Below are positions 1 to 13,676 of a stretch of DNA of 64,000 nucleotides, in pieces (positions within the stretch are counted from its first letter, which is position 1; every line of letters begins with the position of its first letter). The notes under the pieces were generated by a model. It was not told the DNA's origin. It did no database searches and saw nothing but the letters and a program-made list of their open reading frames with translations. This DNA is from Portunus trituberculatus. Lineage: Eukaryota > Arthropoda > Malacostraca > Decapoda > Portunidae. The stretch covers positions 6,885,141 through 6,949,140 of the forward strand of contig NC_059289.1 in assembly GCF_017591435.1 (NCBI RefSeq), given 5' to 3'. A program made the translations under genes and the position numbers.

Positions 1-154
1 CGTGGAGTGCGTGATGTGAATGTATGATGCGTACACAACAGTAGTCAGAAGTGCGGGTATACGTGTGATACCCCTATAGTGACCCCCCATAACGCATTAC
101 CATATTCGTTCTGGTTACTATTTGGTGATTTTATACAGCTTCAGAAACTTATGT

Positions 155-284
155 GGGGATTAGAATAGTGAAGACTCTAACTTATCTTCTGACCACCATA
201 GACCCTTCCTAATGTTAATAAAATGGTCTAATCGTGCACAAATGTCAAGGTAAAAAATGTGTCCCAATACTGAAGGGGTTAATG
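155..284 (+). repeat. Dispersed repeat family X, copy 1
   Basis: This segment matches the reverse complement of 50855-50985 over about 130 bases. Shared blocks include TTAGAATAGT, CATAGACCCTT, GTCTAATC, TCAAGGTAAAAA and TACTGAAGGG. Two copies in opposite orientation in one 64 kb window suggest an interspersed element. Its class is unknown, and no coding capacity or terminal repeats were identified. Confidence 0.7.
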
Positions 285-507
285 AGATTCCTGGTCATGG
301 TCCGAGGGTACAGGGTGTCCACTCGGGGTAACGGTTCTCAAACGGGTGGGCTTTCAAATAAGATAGATAAAATAGCCCGCAAATTCCCGTGTTGTATATA
401 AAGAAAAGGTGTGAATGAACGGGAAAGGTTGGCAGTGGTGGTGGTGGTGATGGTGGTGGTGGTTGCGGTGATGGTGACGGTGGTGGTAGTGGTGGAGATA
501 TAACGGA

Positions 508-690
508 CCGTGCTCTGAATCATTTCTGCGTTGCACTTCCACTACGATCAAAAACACTCTAACGGCGTGATTTTACGGTTTTAGTGACAGAGTATCACCA
601 CGAGAAGCACCCTTGACAACCCGCCTAATCATCTTTAAGTGCGCACCCTTTGAAAACACGGTGAGACAGCAAAACCTTTCAGAATACTGG
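508..690 (+). mobile_element. MITE-like element M, copy 1
   Basis: The segment carries the internal signature of family M: a GTGACAG block, then a CCTTTGAAAA block, then TTTCAGAATACTGG at the right end. The left end (CTCTGAATCATTT) is an imperfect inverted copy of the right end. Other copies are at 15253, 31216, 37231 and 47089 in the same orientation, and at 38869, 56470 and 60592 in the opposite orientation. It has no open reading frame, so it is interpreted as a non-autonomous DNA element. Confidence 0.6.
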
Positions 691-2245
691 CGAATATGAA
701 CTAGCAAGCAAATCAGTGTATAGTGTCCCTACATACATACATAGCCACACATTTACTCCTATAACCTTCACTCCAAACTAGTTCTTATCTACTTGGTGTT
801 GAAGTGGCGGAGGACTGAAGGCTGTTGGGGTGTGGTGGGTGAACAAAGGAAGGTTGATGCAAAAATGATGATATGCTGACTCGTCCCACATCCAGCTGCT
901 TTTGGGCGGAGTGAAGGAAGAGAGTCAGGATTCATTGCTCACGTCTTACCGAAGGTTTTGGTGCATTAACTTGATGTGGCGGGACGTGAGAAAGAGAGAA
1001 GAAAGAGAAGAGAAAGAGAAATCAAGGATAACGAGCAGGACGGGGAAATAATCGTGAATCTGGAGGTGGGTTGAATAAGAAAAGAATAGGAAATAAAAAG
1101 GAGAATAGAAACAACAATAATATATGATAAAGAAGAAGAAGAACGCAAATAGGAAAAAAAGGTAGTGGAGGAAAGGAAAAGAACAATAACAGTAAGAGGC
1201 AAGAAATGGGTAACTAGTAAAGGGTGGATAAGAACGCAAGAAGAAGCAATTGTGGAATAAAAGTAAGTGGGAGAGTGAGGAATAGGAAGGCATGAGGATT
1301 ACTGGAAGGTTGCACGTGGGGGTCCTTCCTGCAAGTCTTCAGGAGCTATCAGGGCGTGGTCGTGGAGGGGAACTGTCTTGAAGGATGGCTGTCATTAGGT
1401 AGATTGTGCCCTCACCCATCTCCCTCCCCTCTCACTCTTACTCTCATCCACGCAACATAAGTACCTTTCCTCTTCCTCCCTCATCGTCCCTTATCATCGC
1501 TGTCCTCTCTAGTCCTCCCTTCTACATCACCACCACACTTCTTTTACTCTCCCAGTCATCCATCACTTCTCTTCTTCAAACAAGCCAGTCATCCATCCAA
1601 GGCACCTCCAGTTCTTCGCTTTCCCCTCCTCTTCATCAGTGACGGCTTATACCATGGGCTATGTAAACTCCCTCCCGGCAAATCGCTGTTATCTGTCTTC
1701 TTTCTCCCTCCCTTCCTCGTGTTTGAAATTCCGTCTCTCCCTCCTTTACATCCCTTGTAGAGGAGAGTATACGTAGTAATTCATTTATCACTGAGCTGGT
1801 GTCAGGTGTGTGCGTGTGCGTGTGTGCTGGAAGATGAGCTGGCATAAGCAAGACTGCGGTGAAGGAAATAGAATATCCTTCACATCCATCTGCCTTGATG
1901 TGTGTGTATGTTTATGTATGTGTTTGTATGTATATATTCGCATGGTGTATGTATGTATGTGCATTTATGTAAGAAGCGTGGGAGGGGAGCGATAAGGAGG
2001 AAGGAGAGGAGTTATGAGAGCAAGGGGAGAGGTTAGGAGAGAAAGAAAGGGGAAAGAGTGAAGAGGAAAATAAACATTGCATGCGACATGGGGGAAAGAG
2101 AGATGGAAGGAACAAGTTTGGAACACTATACTCATGACACTTATTCTCTTAACACCACTACTATCACCACCACTATCCATAACGTGGTGTTGATAATATT
2201 ACGTTCCGGTATATCATTCTGTGCTTCCCCTCGCGGTGTCCCCCA

Positions 2246-2507
<262 letters not shown>

Positions 2508-3474
2508 TCTCCCCCTTGTTCATCAGCTATTCTTTGCTTTGTGCCCTTTTCCTCTCTCTCTTTCCCCCATTATTAATTTTCCTTTATCATCCACTTCTTT
2601 CACCCTTCCTCTCATCCTCTCGTATCCTCCTCCCCCCTCAATTCCTCGGGGTCTGGCCGGGGTCGTTAAGGTAAGCCGCGGGGGATGCCCTAGCGAAGCC
2701 CTCCGCCACCAGGGACGTGGCGTGGAGTACCGAACTGAAGGGGAAGGAAGGGGAAACAAGAGGAGATAAGAGAAAATCGTTGTGAGAGAGAGAGAGAGAG
2801 GGGGGGGATAGGGGTGAGGAAGTTGTCCATCACTCTTCTCATGGATTATTATCGTAGTTATAGTAATCTTGTGGTTTGTCCAGTGACCGTAAGCTGTGCC
2901 TCGCTTCAGTCTCGTGTTTATGAAAAAAAAATATCTTGCCTTCTCTTGAGCAGGAAACGCGAAAGACCGTAGCATAGTAAACACAGGCTACAACAGGCGT
3001 CGCTGTCCTCTCGAGGCGACCAGAAAGAAGATTGAGTATAGGCAGTGACGCTGCAGCTGACTGGAGAGGCAGCTTGCAAGGAGTCCTGTGCCAGCTGTAA
3101 AATGTGCAACATACTTGTTTTCCACAAGGTGTTATTAGACATCACCAGCACTGACGTGTTTTGTGTCTGCGCTGAATGGTGCAACCTCCAGTTTTCGTTG
3201 CCTCCACTTCATGCCACTACATCGTGTCTTTACTTTCCCATCGCCACCTTCATATCCTGTATTTCTCCCTCCTGTCGTCTCCTCGCATGCTCAGTCCCAC
3301 GTGCGCAGGCATGTATCCTTACCCCACGCTCCAACCCCCCGCCCCCTCGCCATCACCCCCCTTTCCTCCTATCCTGTCAGCTGCCTCACAGCTGCCTCGC
3401 TTCACCTTCATCGTCTAGGATCGTGTTGTTTTGTCTTGCTTGCACCACATCCATCGTTATATTTACCAGAAAAG

Positions 3475-3475
<1 letters not shown>

Positions 3476-3545
<70 letters not shown>
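3476..3545. repeat. (AT)n microsatellite
   Basis: About 70 bases of uninterrupted AT dinucleotide repeat, which can extrude as a cruciform. It lies about 510 bases upstream of the first visible receptor exon, probably within its intron. Confidence 0.95.
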
Positions 3546-3548
<3 letters not shown>

Positions 3549-4055
3549 CTACTGTGTGTGTGAACCTCTTTTTTTCACATCATTTAACCCATTTTCAGTT
3601 GCTTTTATATATATTTAAGAATCGCAGAAAATGGTACACTAAATTTCAGTGTTTCATGTTAATAATAATGCTAATAACTATCCTAAGAAAATGTCACTGT
3701 TGAAGAAGAGTTTCCTTTGCAACACAGCGTATCTGTGAATAGATAGAGACTGATATACTGAGAGTATATCGGAGCAAACAAGCACTAGCCCTATTGTGGT
3801 TGTTGCTTCAATACTTCCTGATCCAGTCACTTGTTTCACTGCTTCATCTATCTTATCCTGTTTTTCATAACTTAATTCTCAGATAAGCATTGACTGCAAG
3901 AAAGTTAACTACACTACTAACCTTTTTGTGATGCATTTTGCAATGATGATCAATTGCAGCATATTATACAGAAATGAGTTCCTAGTTTTTTTTAGAATGT
4001 GTGATGGCACACCAGATACATCTGCTTTGGTACTAATATGAGTATATTGTTTCAG

Positions 4056-7000
4056 AGGAGCTGAGCAGCACAGTGCTGACAGAGGTTCAGGAGGCGCCGC
4101 CCCACGAGAGTGTGACTGAGGGGGAAAGCGATGAAGGCAGCGTAGCCATCGCCGCCATCCTGGCAGCCCTCGGCGTGCTGTGTGTGGCGTCTGCAGTGAG
4201 TATTGCCACAGAGAGTTACTCAGGTTATTCAGCAGTTACTAATTATTCAGAACACTACTTACAATGAGTTCCTCAACCCAACTTAAAGAGTAACACGGTG
4301 TGTCCCGGCAGCTTGCTTACGTCATCTACCGGTACTTCCGCAAACGTTCGGTGCACAGCATGAACTTTGACAATCCAGTGTACAAGAAGACAACCACTGA
4401 GGATGGCTTCCACCTGGCCGGGCAGCAGCGCAACGCCTGCTCCCGGGCGACCTCAGGAGGGCCACAGTACCAGCACCGGCAGTACGGCGTTACATCTCCA
4501 GAAGACGTAAGTATCACGCAGTCATGGTGTGGCCACGGTCACCGCCTGCCTGCACCAGCTGGCACTCGATGGGATGATGAGAAGCCTCTGATTCTTGTAT
4601 CAGTTTTATGCAGGTGATAGTTTGAGGCAGGGCCAGGCTGGTGTGTTCTCTCATTTAGCTACAGTTCATTGCTGATTTTCACCATTTCTGTGTTGATTGG
4701 CAGGCTTGTAAAGGTCATCTCAGAATTATTAACTCTCTGTCTACTCCAATATCTCCTAGGAACTCACCAAGGTGGGATGATCACAAAGGATGTACTTATT
4801 CCTCTCCACATCTAGCACTTACATTCCTTTCACGTCCTCTCCTCTTCCTCTTTTCCTCAGTTTTACTTCGTCCTCCCTTTGTACTAAGGTTACCCTCTTA
4901 CAGTCACAGTATCTATTCTGCTGTTGTATAACATTGCTAAATCCATCTCCAGTCATGAAACATATTAATATTAAGATTGCTACATCACTTATACAATTGT
5001 TTCCTTTCTTACTAGACCTAACAACCATCCATATACATTTATTCTCACCATTCACTTCCTTACACCAGAAGTTTCTATCAAGGAACTTGTTTCTTGCCTT
5101 TGGGTCCTTTTAATTTTAAATCAAGTGGCTATGCCAGTAGCAGAAATCTTACATGAAGTGTGAGCAAAAGTTCCCAGACTACAGCCATACATGCAAACCT
5201 TGTCACCAGTGATGATCTGTGATAAAAGCACATTGATTTGCTAAGTCCTTGCAGACTTCAACTTGGTGTTGCTTCTGCCAGGGATGAGGAGATTTGGTAC
5301 ACAGTGATATGGTGCATGTATGATTGTGGAATTCATTAACATTTCTGAATGACACTGATAATATCAGCAACTTCCTTGCTTTGTGCTGCCGCTGCTGCAT
5401 GTTAACAAACCAATTTGATTCATTTGAAATGGAGACCGTCTTGGAACTCTTTGACCGCACTTTGTGTATTGTACTTAAGCCATCTATTTTTTTTTTTTAT
5501 GACACATCAAACTCCAGATATTTTTTTATTGCAAAATTTATTTATAACCATTGAAAAAATCATCAGAAGTACATGAATGAGAGAAAAATCAACTACCTAA
5601 TAAATATAAATAGTCCTTCAAACAGCACATGCAGCCAATATTCTTCCTCTCAAGTCAAGCATCACAGAATTGCAGATATCAGTTACTACTAATGATGTGT
5701 TGTGTATACATTCACTTGTTCCACTCATGAAAGTAACCAAGCCTTTGTACAGTACGTGACAAATAAGTAAAGCAGTACACTTTTGTAGGCGTCATGTTTC
5801 TAGAAAGTTGTCAGTCTTTGTTTGTACATGAAAGAGTTCAGTGCCACAAAGTTGTACATGAATTCAATATTTATGAAAATGAAATTTTTCACAGTGAATT
5901 AGTCTCTTTGGTTTCCAATAATGAGAATAGATTTGACAACCTACTTTCTTCACTCTTTTGGCTGGACTCACTGATTTCTCTAAAGACTTGAGAACAATTC
6001 TAAACTTTTTTCACACATGCATCAGCAATTCTTTGTGCCACTCACACAGTAACCTACAGTGCATCTTTTCTCATTGCTGCCCTCATGTTGAGCATCTGAG
6101 GAATGTCTCAACAGCATCCACACCAAGGCCTCATCTTGGCACAGCACCTCTGGACCTTAATGAAAACTGATTTGTAATCATTTGAATCATTAAGGGAAAG
6201 TCTTCAATCTAGATGGGAAATTTTTGCAATGAATAAGCAATATATTCTGTTCGTGAGTATTATCATCGGTATGAAGACTTCAGTTTCATGATCTCAAGTA
6301 CTATTTCAAATATAGTAATGGAAAAAAAAAACTTTAGTCTATACGAAAGATTGTGTTAATAAACACAAGTATAAATTGGTTATACTAGAGAGAAATAGTC
6401 AGTATATGGTCAGTTTAATTAGTTCTGGTTTATGAAAGGTATAATTGACATGTTCACTCCTGCTGACTGGTCCAGTTCACAGAACAGTTGCTACAAGTGA
6501 ATGAGGCATTGGTGGTCTGGAATGTCTGATCACTGTTTTGTTTTTTCACTAACCAATTAATTCTGATGCCTTTAGTCACACTGAGCACAAGTCTCCCGCA
6601 CTAACGCACCTTCTCCACCTCCCATCCTTAGGGCCTTTGTGAGCCAATGGTTAACACGCTCAAATTTTAATGACGGTAAGCCACACCAAAGGTACATTGT
6701 GGTTCTGCTTTTGCATGTAGTGCATGCTTGTTTGCATTCTGTTGTGTAACAACTTTAATCTATACGTTGTTGATTTCAACACTTGCTAACACATTTTATC
6801 TGCTTTATTGAATGGAAGACATGAAGAGCAAAAGAAAGTGATGGGGTGCTTTGCCATGTCAGTTAACAGACAATACATTTTAACATTCCACATTCAGCTC
6901 TAACATATGTTTTTTAGTTAAGGTAATAGAAAAAATCAACTAGTAATTGTATTCATAGTAATCAAAAGTAATGACAGTTTATATGTGTACACCATGTAGT

Positions 7001-7573
7001 AGTAGTACCTCTATACCAATCTATTAGCTGTAGCTCTGTATTGAATCGTCCAGTATATATCTCTGTCATGCATGATTCTGTTTGTGTTTGATTGTGGTAA
7101 GCAGGTCCATTTGTGTGTTCTATCAAGGCAGAGAAGTACAAGTGTGTGTTGTTGTTGTTGTTGTGGGGAGTATGTCGTGATGGGTTTGTGGTGTCTTTTG
7201 TTGGGTAATTGTGGTGGTGTATTTAATTATTTATTTAATTTATTTATATTATTGCATTTATTATTATTCATATTATCACAACCAAAATATTTAGCCTGTC
7301 TGTTTCAGCTTTTTCTTCAATAAATTCATGTTTCAATATTTTCAAAGAAATTTTTAATTCTCTCTGAGTTAACTGAAGTAACATAATTATGAAATTATTC
7401 TTGCCAAAGTTTTCTATTCCCTTCAATTTATGATTAATTATATCTCTACAGAAACAAATAACCAAAAATGTTATTATTTTGATTATGTATGATGCGTTTT
7501 AAGATGACTTACATTCCTTTCATATTTGCAGTCACTGGAGCCTCTCACAAATGGCAGCAACAACTTTGTGTGA
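4056..7573 (+). CDS. LDL-receptor-family protein, 3' exons (lipophorin receptor/VLDLR-like), partial
   Basis: Three exons join in frame: 4056-4195, 4312-4506 and 7532-7573, giving the last 124 or so residues. The first follows a TTTCAG acceptor and starts with two bases of a split codon, so the gene is 5'-incomplete here. It encodes a Ser/Thr/Glu-rich juxtamembrane stretch and the first part of a hydrophobic helix (VAIAAILAALGVLCVASA). The second completes the helix (LAYVIYRYF), then gives a basic stop-transfer RKR and SMNFDNPVYKKTT. The third adds SLEPLTNGSNNFV and a TGA stop. FDNPVY is the NPxY clathrin-adaptor signal of LDL receptors. The wording around it (MNFDNPVY.KTT) and a tail ending PLT...V resemble arthropod lipophorin receptors. 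By family knowledge it would be a plasma-membrane receptor that internalises lipoproteins. The ligand-binding repeats, EGF and propeller domains are outside the window. Donors are GTGAGT and GTAAGT. The final intron is about 3.0 kb. Confidence 0.87.
4507..7531 (+). other. Last intron of the receptor gene
   Basis: This 3,025-base interval lies between a GTAAGT donor and a TTTGCAG acceptor and keeps reading phase 0. It is mostly AT-rich unique sequence, unlike most of the window, with short T runs and no large microsatellite. Short open frames inside (for example near 4790-5113) have no recognisable domain. No internal gene or repeat was recognised. Confidence 0.7.
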
Positions 7574-10500
7574 GGCTGAGGAACGTGGGACCTGCATGGG
7601 GCTCCAGCCTCCCCTCACCCTGACTCATCATGTGCCAAATGGCCAACACAGACTCCATATGATACATACAAATATATATTTTACTGATTTATGATGAGAT
7701 TGGCAAGTGCAGCCATAGAAATTCATCTTTTAGATTGGATTTTCTGGTTTCAAAATAGTCTAGATGAGTGAGCAAGTCTGTAATTGAGAGGAAGATGTGT
7801 GTGACATGTCAAGCAGCAACTGAGAGTGTGGAGAAGTCTGAAACCTTGCTCCTCACGGACAAATGAGTAAAATACTTGATACAGGAACTAGAATTCTTAT
7901 GGTAGTAGAGATCTGCTATCAGTGTAGCACAAGAAATGTTTGCTGGGTAGTGAGAGGCTGGCACTGAAGGCCTCAGCTGAACAGAGACCAATTGAAGGCA
8001 TTAACCTTTGCACTTCTTATAGCCAAAGAAACCACATTGAACTATTGGTAGTCCACAGGTGCACCAGGTGTGAGACAGAGGGCACCATGTGGTGGGCTGA
8101 TCAGTAGCCTGGGGTCTGTGGTCTGTGGTGTGGCCTGTGCTGGTGTGGCTGGGCAAGCTAGTGTGACTGTGTAATGTGTTCCATGCTCACAATCTACTTG
8201 CTGAAGTAATTCTCCAGAGTTGCCATTTTTACAATTAATGCCCTGTACATGAGTTCCCTCAAGTCTTTTTGTATATATACATACATATACAGTAATTACA
8301 TATAGGAAAGGTATCACGCTTCCATTCTTTGTTACAAGAAGCCAGTTGTACAATAACTACCATGCATAAACTCATTGCCTGTATGTCAGTCATAAGTATT
8401 AACAAAATTATGTGCATCATTTTGTGGTTTTGTGAAGATTAATAGTTTGATTTTTCAATCAGGAGGAAATCTGCCTGTCAGAGGAAAAGTACATGGATAT
8501 CTTTGTAAGCTAACTAATGACTTGGAGGAAATGTTAACACAGAAATGGTATCAATCTGGAATTACCATCCCAGGAGCCTCACAGTCTCGCCGGGTGTGAG
8601 GGTGTGTGGCACGTGCAGTTCTGTTCTGATGAGTACAAAGGCATTTTGAGTATTCTCCTGTTTAAGAGTTCTTCAATGTTACTTTTAGACAGTCATCATG
8701 GTTAGTATTGTGCTTGTGACTTCCCTTCAGAATTTCAGTCAGTTAGCTAACATCATTTAATTCAAATTAATTCAGATGAATCAAGGTAACAAAAAAAGAA
8801 ATGGAGCTGAAAATAGGAAGCTAGATCTGAATCTTAGCAGGTGATATTTTTTATATGAATTAGGATGAATAGCAACTGCCTGTGAATTTAGTCAAGACAC
8901 AGTCTAAGAATTGGTGATGTTGGTTATTGAACCAGACATTGTACTGAAAAGCAAGTCATCCAAGATGATGTTCCTTAGGAAAATTATAATTTGTTTATTT
9001 TATTTATTTATTATTTGTATAGTTTGATTAGTTTTAAAGCTGGTTATGTTTCAGAACTTTGAATTTAGGGACCTCAAGCTATACACTAGCACAAATGTAC
9101 ATATTTCAGTTATCTTCCTTAACAGTGTTGCATTATACATACATAGATACGTGCAAGACTTTTGTTATGCATTTTGTTAGTTTTGCATAACATGCGGGCA
9201 AGCAGCATGTTGTCTGGTTGCTGCCATCTTCCACCACCTCCTCCTACAGTGCACTCGTAAGTTTGATGCAGGAACACGGTTGCGTCTCTCTCTCTGTGCC
9301 AAGATGTACACACACACCCACCAGTAGGTCTCCCCTGTGTGCATATAAATAGAAGGGAAGATTCATCACATTGGTTCACCTCGACAAGATGCACAATTTT
9401 GGTCCTTGGATATGTTATGAATAAGGCCTATGCTCTTTTTTGTGTACGTGAAAAGCCAAGAAAGTAGGCCTTATTGTAATCCTTGCAGGCTCAAAAATGG
9501 ATGATCCCAGTCTCCAAACAGCGAGGACGAAATTGCCCATTCTAGTCCAGTGTATTGTTAAGACTTTATTTTGGCTAGTTGGTAGGAGGTAATTAGGGAA
9601 ATGTAGTGTGTCTCATTTTGTCAGTGTGCTTTTCTACCAGTATCTTTTGTGTGTAAAATGTAGGATTACATGTAGTAGGAACCATTCAACACAAGCCATT
9701 CAGTGTGATTTTATACATCCCAAAAAGTAACATAATTCTTTAAGCAAGTCATATATGTTGGCATCAAGCTGAAGAGCCCAAGGGTTAAGGTCACCTGAAT
9801 CAGATCAAGCTTTGTCTGTATATAAATAGTTACATGGATGGCTCAGGAGTAAATCTATAGATATGGGAAACATCTTAACATGGAGATGACAAAATGTACC
9901 ACAGCTGTTGGTTCCCCTCAGCAGAACTTTGTGCTCTAAGCATAGATATTCTGGTATGTTATAACCTATAATATGTAGATTGTTCATCTTTTATCTAGGT
10001 TTCTGTCTCCTTTCCCTTCTTGTCCAGTATTCAGAATGGAGAGGTCAGCTAGTGGTACCAACATAGAAGAGACTTAATTGTCTACATTGTCTCTAGCTTG
10101 ATATATACCTTATCAGTGTTTACAATACAAATTTTCATTGAAGGAAGTTGTCACATGCCAAGAACTTGTATAAAGGCAGACATAATACAGTTAAACCCTA
10201 TTTTATCAGACTGTAATATAGTAATACTGATCTTATGCCATGATCTTATGCCAAAGATTGTTTGGGAGGGATCTTCCTGGACAACTTCTGCCATACCAAG
10301 GACTTGTCCTGTAGCTTATGGAAGTTAAATATTCTTCATCATATTTGTTCCTGTTACTTGACCAAACACTTCAGTTGTACTGTATGCTTTACACTAAAGC
10401 ATTTCTTCTCTACCTTAGATGTTTTGTTCACGTAATGTAAGGCAGGTCAGGACTGTGTCTCATCAATATCTGTCAAAAACTAGATTTTTGGTCAGAGGCA

Positions 10501-13376
10501 TTTATGTAATATGCCGTAATAAGAAAAAGAAATGTGTCTAAGAAGGCAAAGTATAGTATTGAATCATGGCTTTTCGTTTTAACAGGGAATGTCCCTTTCT
10601 GCTGAAGTGAGGTTTTACTGTAACTGTCAGTCCTTATTTTACCAATAATCTCATGAGTGATGGACATGTGACAAATGTACAGTGAAGCTCCACTATATAG
10701 TGTGAAACTCATCACTGTAGGCCACCAGACCTCTGACTGGCTGGCTGTAGATGTACCCTGTCCACGTCACTGGTGTGGCACACTCTACCCGGTGCCAAGG
10801 ACCAAGAGAATTGCTACTTGGTCAACTGTAGTGGAGATGCACTGTACATGTGTATGTGAATTATGTATTATGTTAAAAAGCTTAGTTTGACTTGAATTGT
10901 ATGGACAACACTGTCATCTTATTAATTAGTTGAAATTTGTACCAAAGATTACTCTTAAATATTAATATCTCCTTGAGACGGACTTCATGATTGGCTGTCT
11001 GGGCTACGCCTGCTGCAAGAGAGACATGCAGCTCCTGATTCAGAATTCAAAGTAGACAATTTAGTTTCTGGTAAAAGTTATCAAGCTAAAGAAATTTGTA
11101 CTCCTGTTCCCTTGATTTTGTTGTGCTTTATGTTCCTAGAAAAGTATAGCAAATTTTAGAATGGCTGACAGCATTCATCAGAAGATTATGATTGTTTATC
11201 TGTATATCTGTATTATGTATGTCAAAAGATAGACTGTCATTATATTCCTAAATGGGTCATTAGGTTTAAACTGTGATATACAGTGTAGTAATGTTTTTGT
11301 CTCATTGTTTAAAATTGTGTACCTAAATGTGTTATTATAGACACAATATATTGGTATCACACAACAGTTTGTAACATGCAAAGTGAGACATTACTTTTCT
11401 ACAATTAGTCTATGCGTCTTATTCATCTGATATATTGTGTATGGTGTCTTAAGCATTTTTATCAGTGTGATTGAACATTTTATGAAGGTGTCCTTATAGT
11501 TGGTGTGGATGGGACTGAGTACTGCATAGATGTGATGTGTGAGTGGTGGTGTCTGTACAGTTTTGAGTTGCCGTGTTGGGATCCCAACATGCACCGTAAG
11601 GCGACCCGTGTGGGCTGCTGCAGGGGGCTGGAGGAAGCCACCCTATCATTTTATACGAAAGTTACCAGCCATCTTGAATGTTTGGTATCTCCTGCTCCTC
11701 ATTGCACTGGTGAGCATTTCTCAACAGTCTCCACTTTCAGGACACTAAGTTCAGTATTAGAATATTCAGATAGGTTTCTAAATTTTAAGTATTTTATCCC
11801 AATTTCCCATTGCCACTAAAATTGTCAGGTATTTGTCGTCCTTGCAGGTGTCATGTCCCCCTTTCACGGGTACTTGAGAGCTTTCCTGGGGTGGAATATC
11901 TTGAATGGCTTTACCCTCTCCCACTTCTAAATCACAATGATATCACAGTGGTGGAGTGAATTACCAGTCTAAGTAGACCATTTCAAATACCAATCTGGTT
12001 CATGTGCTATTTGGCTGTGCATGTGACCAAGTTGAACTGTCCCTATTAACCCACTGTTTGAGGGATGTAAATATAAAGTGCACTAGATTATATTGATTTT
12101 AACTTAAATTAAATAAGCCATTGTTGTTTGTTGTTTTATGCACACATTGAACATGGAAATAGCACATCCAGCAATTGGTGAATCAAATTCTCAACAATGT
12201 GTCATGTTCACATGTTTTAAAATTACTTTGGAATAAAGAAACTGTTTGCCAAATAGCATTTGGTTATGTTGAATCCAGAGATCCGTCCCAGTGCCCAGGC
12301 AACAGACGGCCTTTATTCATCCTCCAGCCATCACTTGAACCTTTCACAGCACCATTCTATGAAAGAAAAACTACCTTGTCATTTGCAGGTCATAAATGAG
12401 AAGACCTGGAATGATTTTATTGTGTTATCTAAAGTAATAATTTAAAAGTTAAAATTAAGAGTAATGATGGGTAATTTACAAAGAACCACATTTCAAATCA
12501 CGACTAAAGACCACCACAATACCCACTGCATTAGATTCTTTACTGTGGCTTATCAAATACGAGGCACACGTTACTAAGACGCAATTCCAAAAGTAGTTTT
12601 CAAATTTAAAGTAATTTTGTACCTAATTTTCTTAATCAACATGGTTTGAATACAAAAGGATGATTATTTATTTTGAAAAAAAAAGTGCCATAACGGATTA
12701 AGTAGCTCCACCTGTGACTATCAGTACTAGGAATCACAATTTTGCTTACGACTCCTGTCTCCCTACGAGGCCCGGCGAGGCGGTGTGGGCGGCCGAGGTG
12801 AATGAATGCCAAGAGTGAATGATGTTCCTTTACTCCATCAAATACCTATTTCAAATCCACCAAGCTTTGAGCACAGTGTCCAATTTGTGCTTATATTTAG
12901 GTTATTACTATGGTATTGTACATTAGATTATTGTAACTCAGTTTCATAACAAAACACTTCATTTAACAAGGCTGTTTGATTTTCCTTGATGCAACACCTG
13001 TTTGTAGGAGAGGAAAGTGAAAGAAAAAAAATATTCTGTTTCGGAACATGGAGATCGCACAGAGCATCATTTCTGCGGCACGCTATGCCCCAGACATCAC
13101 AGCTGTGACACTACTAGGAGATAATGAACTGAATTTTGGAAGAATTAAAACTTGTCAAAAAATATTGCGAGAAGAAAGAAAAATGATTTAGGATTAGCTT
13201 GGTGTGGCAGAAGTGTAAGAGATTAATCAAGTAGATGTGAATGGAGGGCATCTGATAGATATGAAAAATGATAGTCTAATGTCTCGATCATCACAGAAGT
13301 AAGAACGTAGCCAAGTATATTAAAAAGACCAGCAACAAGCAAAAATCAGACGTATTTCCGCAATAACTTTAAGCGC
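7574..13376 (+). other. Receptor 3' UTR and intergenic sequence
   Basis: Downstream of the receptor stop codon the sequence stays AT-rich and non-repetitive for over 5 kb. No clear AATAAA was seen close to the stop. An AATAAA is present near 12232, and a TAAATTAAATAAG stretch near 12105. The 3' UTR could therefore be long, or the message may use a variant signal. Open frames of 60-100 codons in both strands show no recognisable domain or splice structure. An 11-base inverted repeat at 9420/9467 is listed separately. Confidence 0.4.
9420..9477. repeat. Perfect 11-base inverted repeat with 36-base spacer
   Basis: AATAAGGCCTA at 9420-9430 is answered by TAGGCCTTATT at 9467-9477. The arms could form a stem-loop in RNA or mark a very small inverted-repeat insertion. 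Nothing else nearby gives it a function. Confidence 0.7.
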
Positions 13377-13676
13377 GCCCAGCAATAACAATTTTGAACT
13401 AAAATGTCAACTGGCTCAGCGTGGAAATGGCGAGGCACTGAGATTCATGTGGCAGTCACGGAGCGCCGAGAGCATGACCGAGATAAACTGTCTTGGGTGG
13501 GTCGCCCCACACAGTCAGGCCTCTCGTCGGCCGTCTCCTCAGCTCCTCAGTCACCTGTCTCGTCTCACACTGATTACCAGTGCGCTCGCTGATCCTGACC
13601 CGAAACCCACATGAGAAAAATCTAGTAAAGAGTGAACGTCAAGTGAAGCATCCACGAAGGGTAACAGCTGACGAGG

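Noticed and set aside
9119..9394. 91-codon minus-strand open frame
   Set aside because: No domain, no splice context, and short enough to occur by chance.
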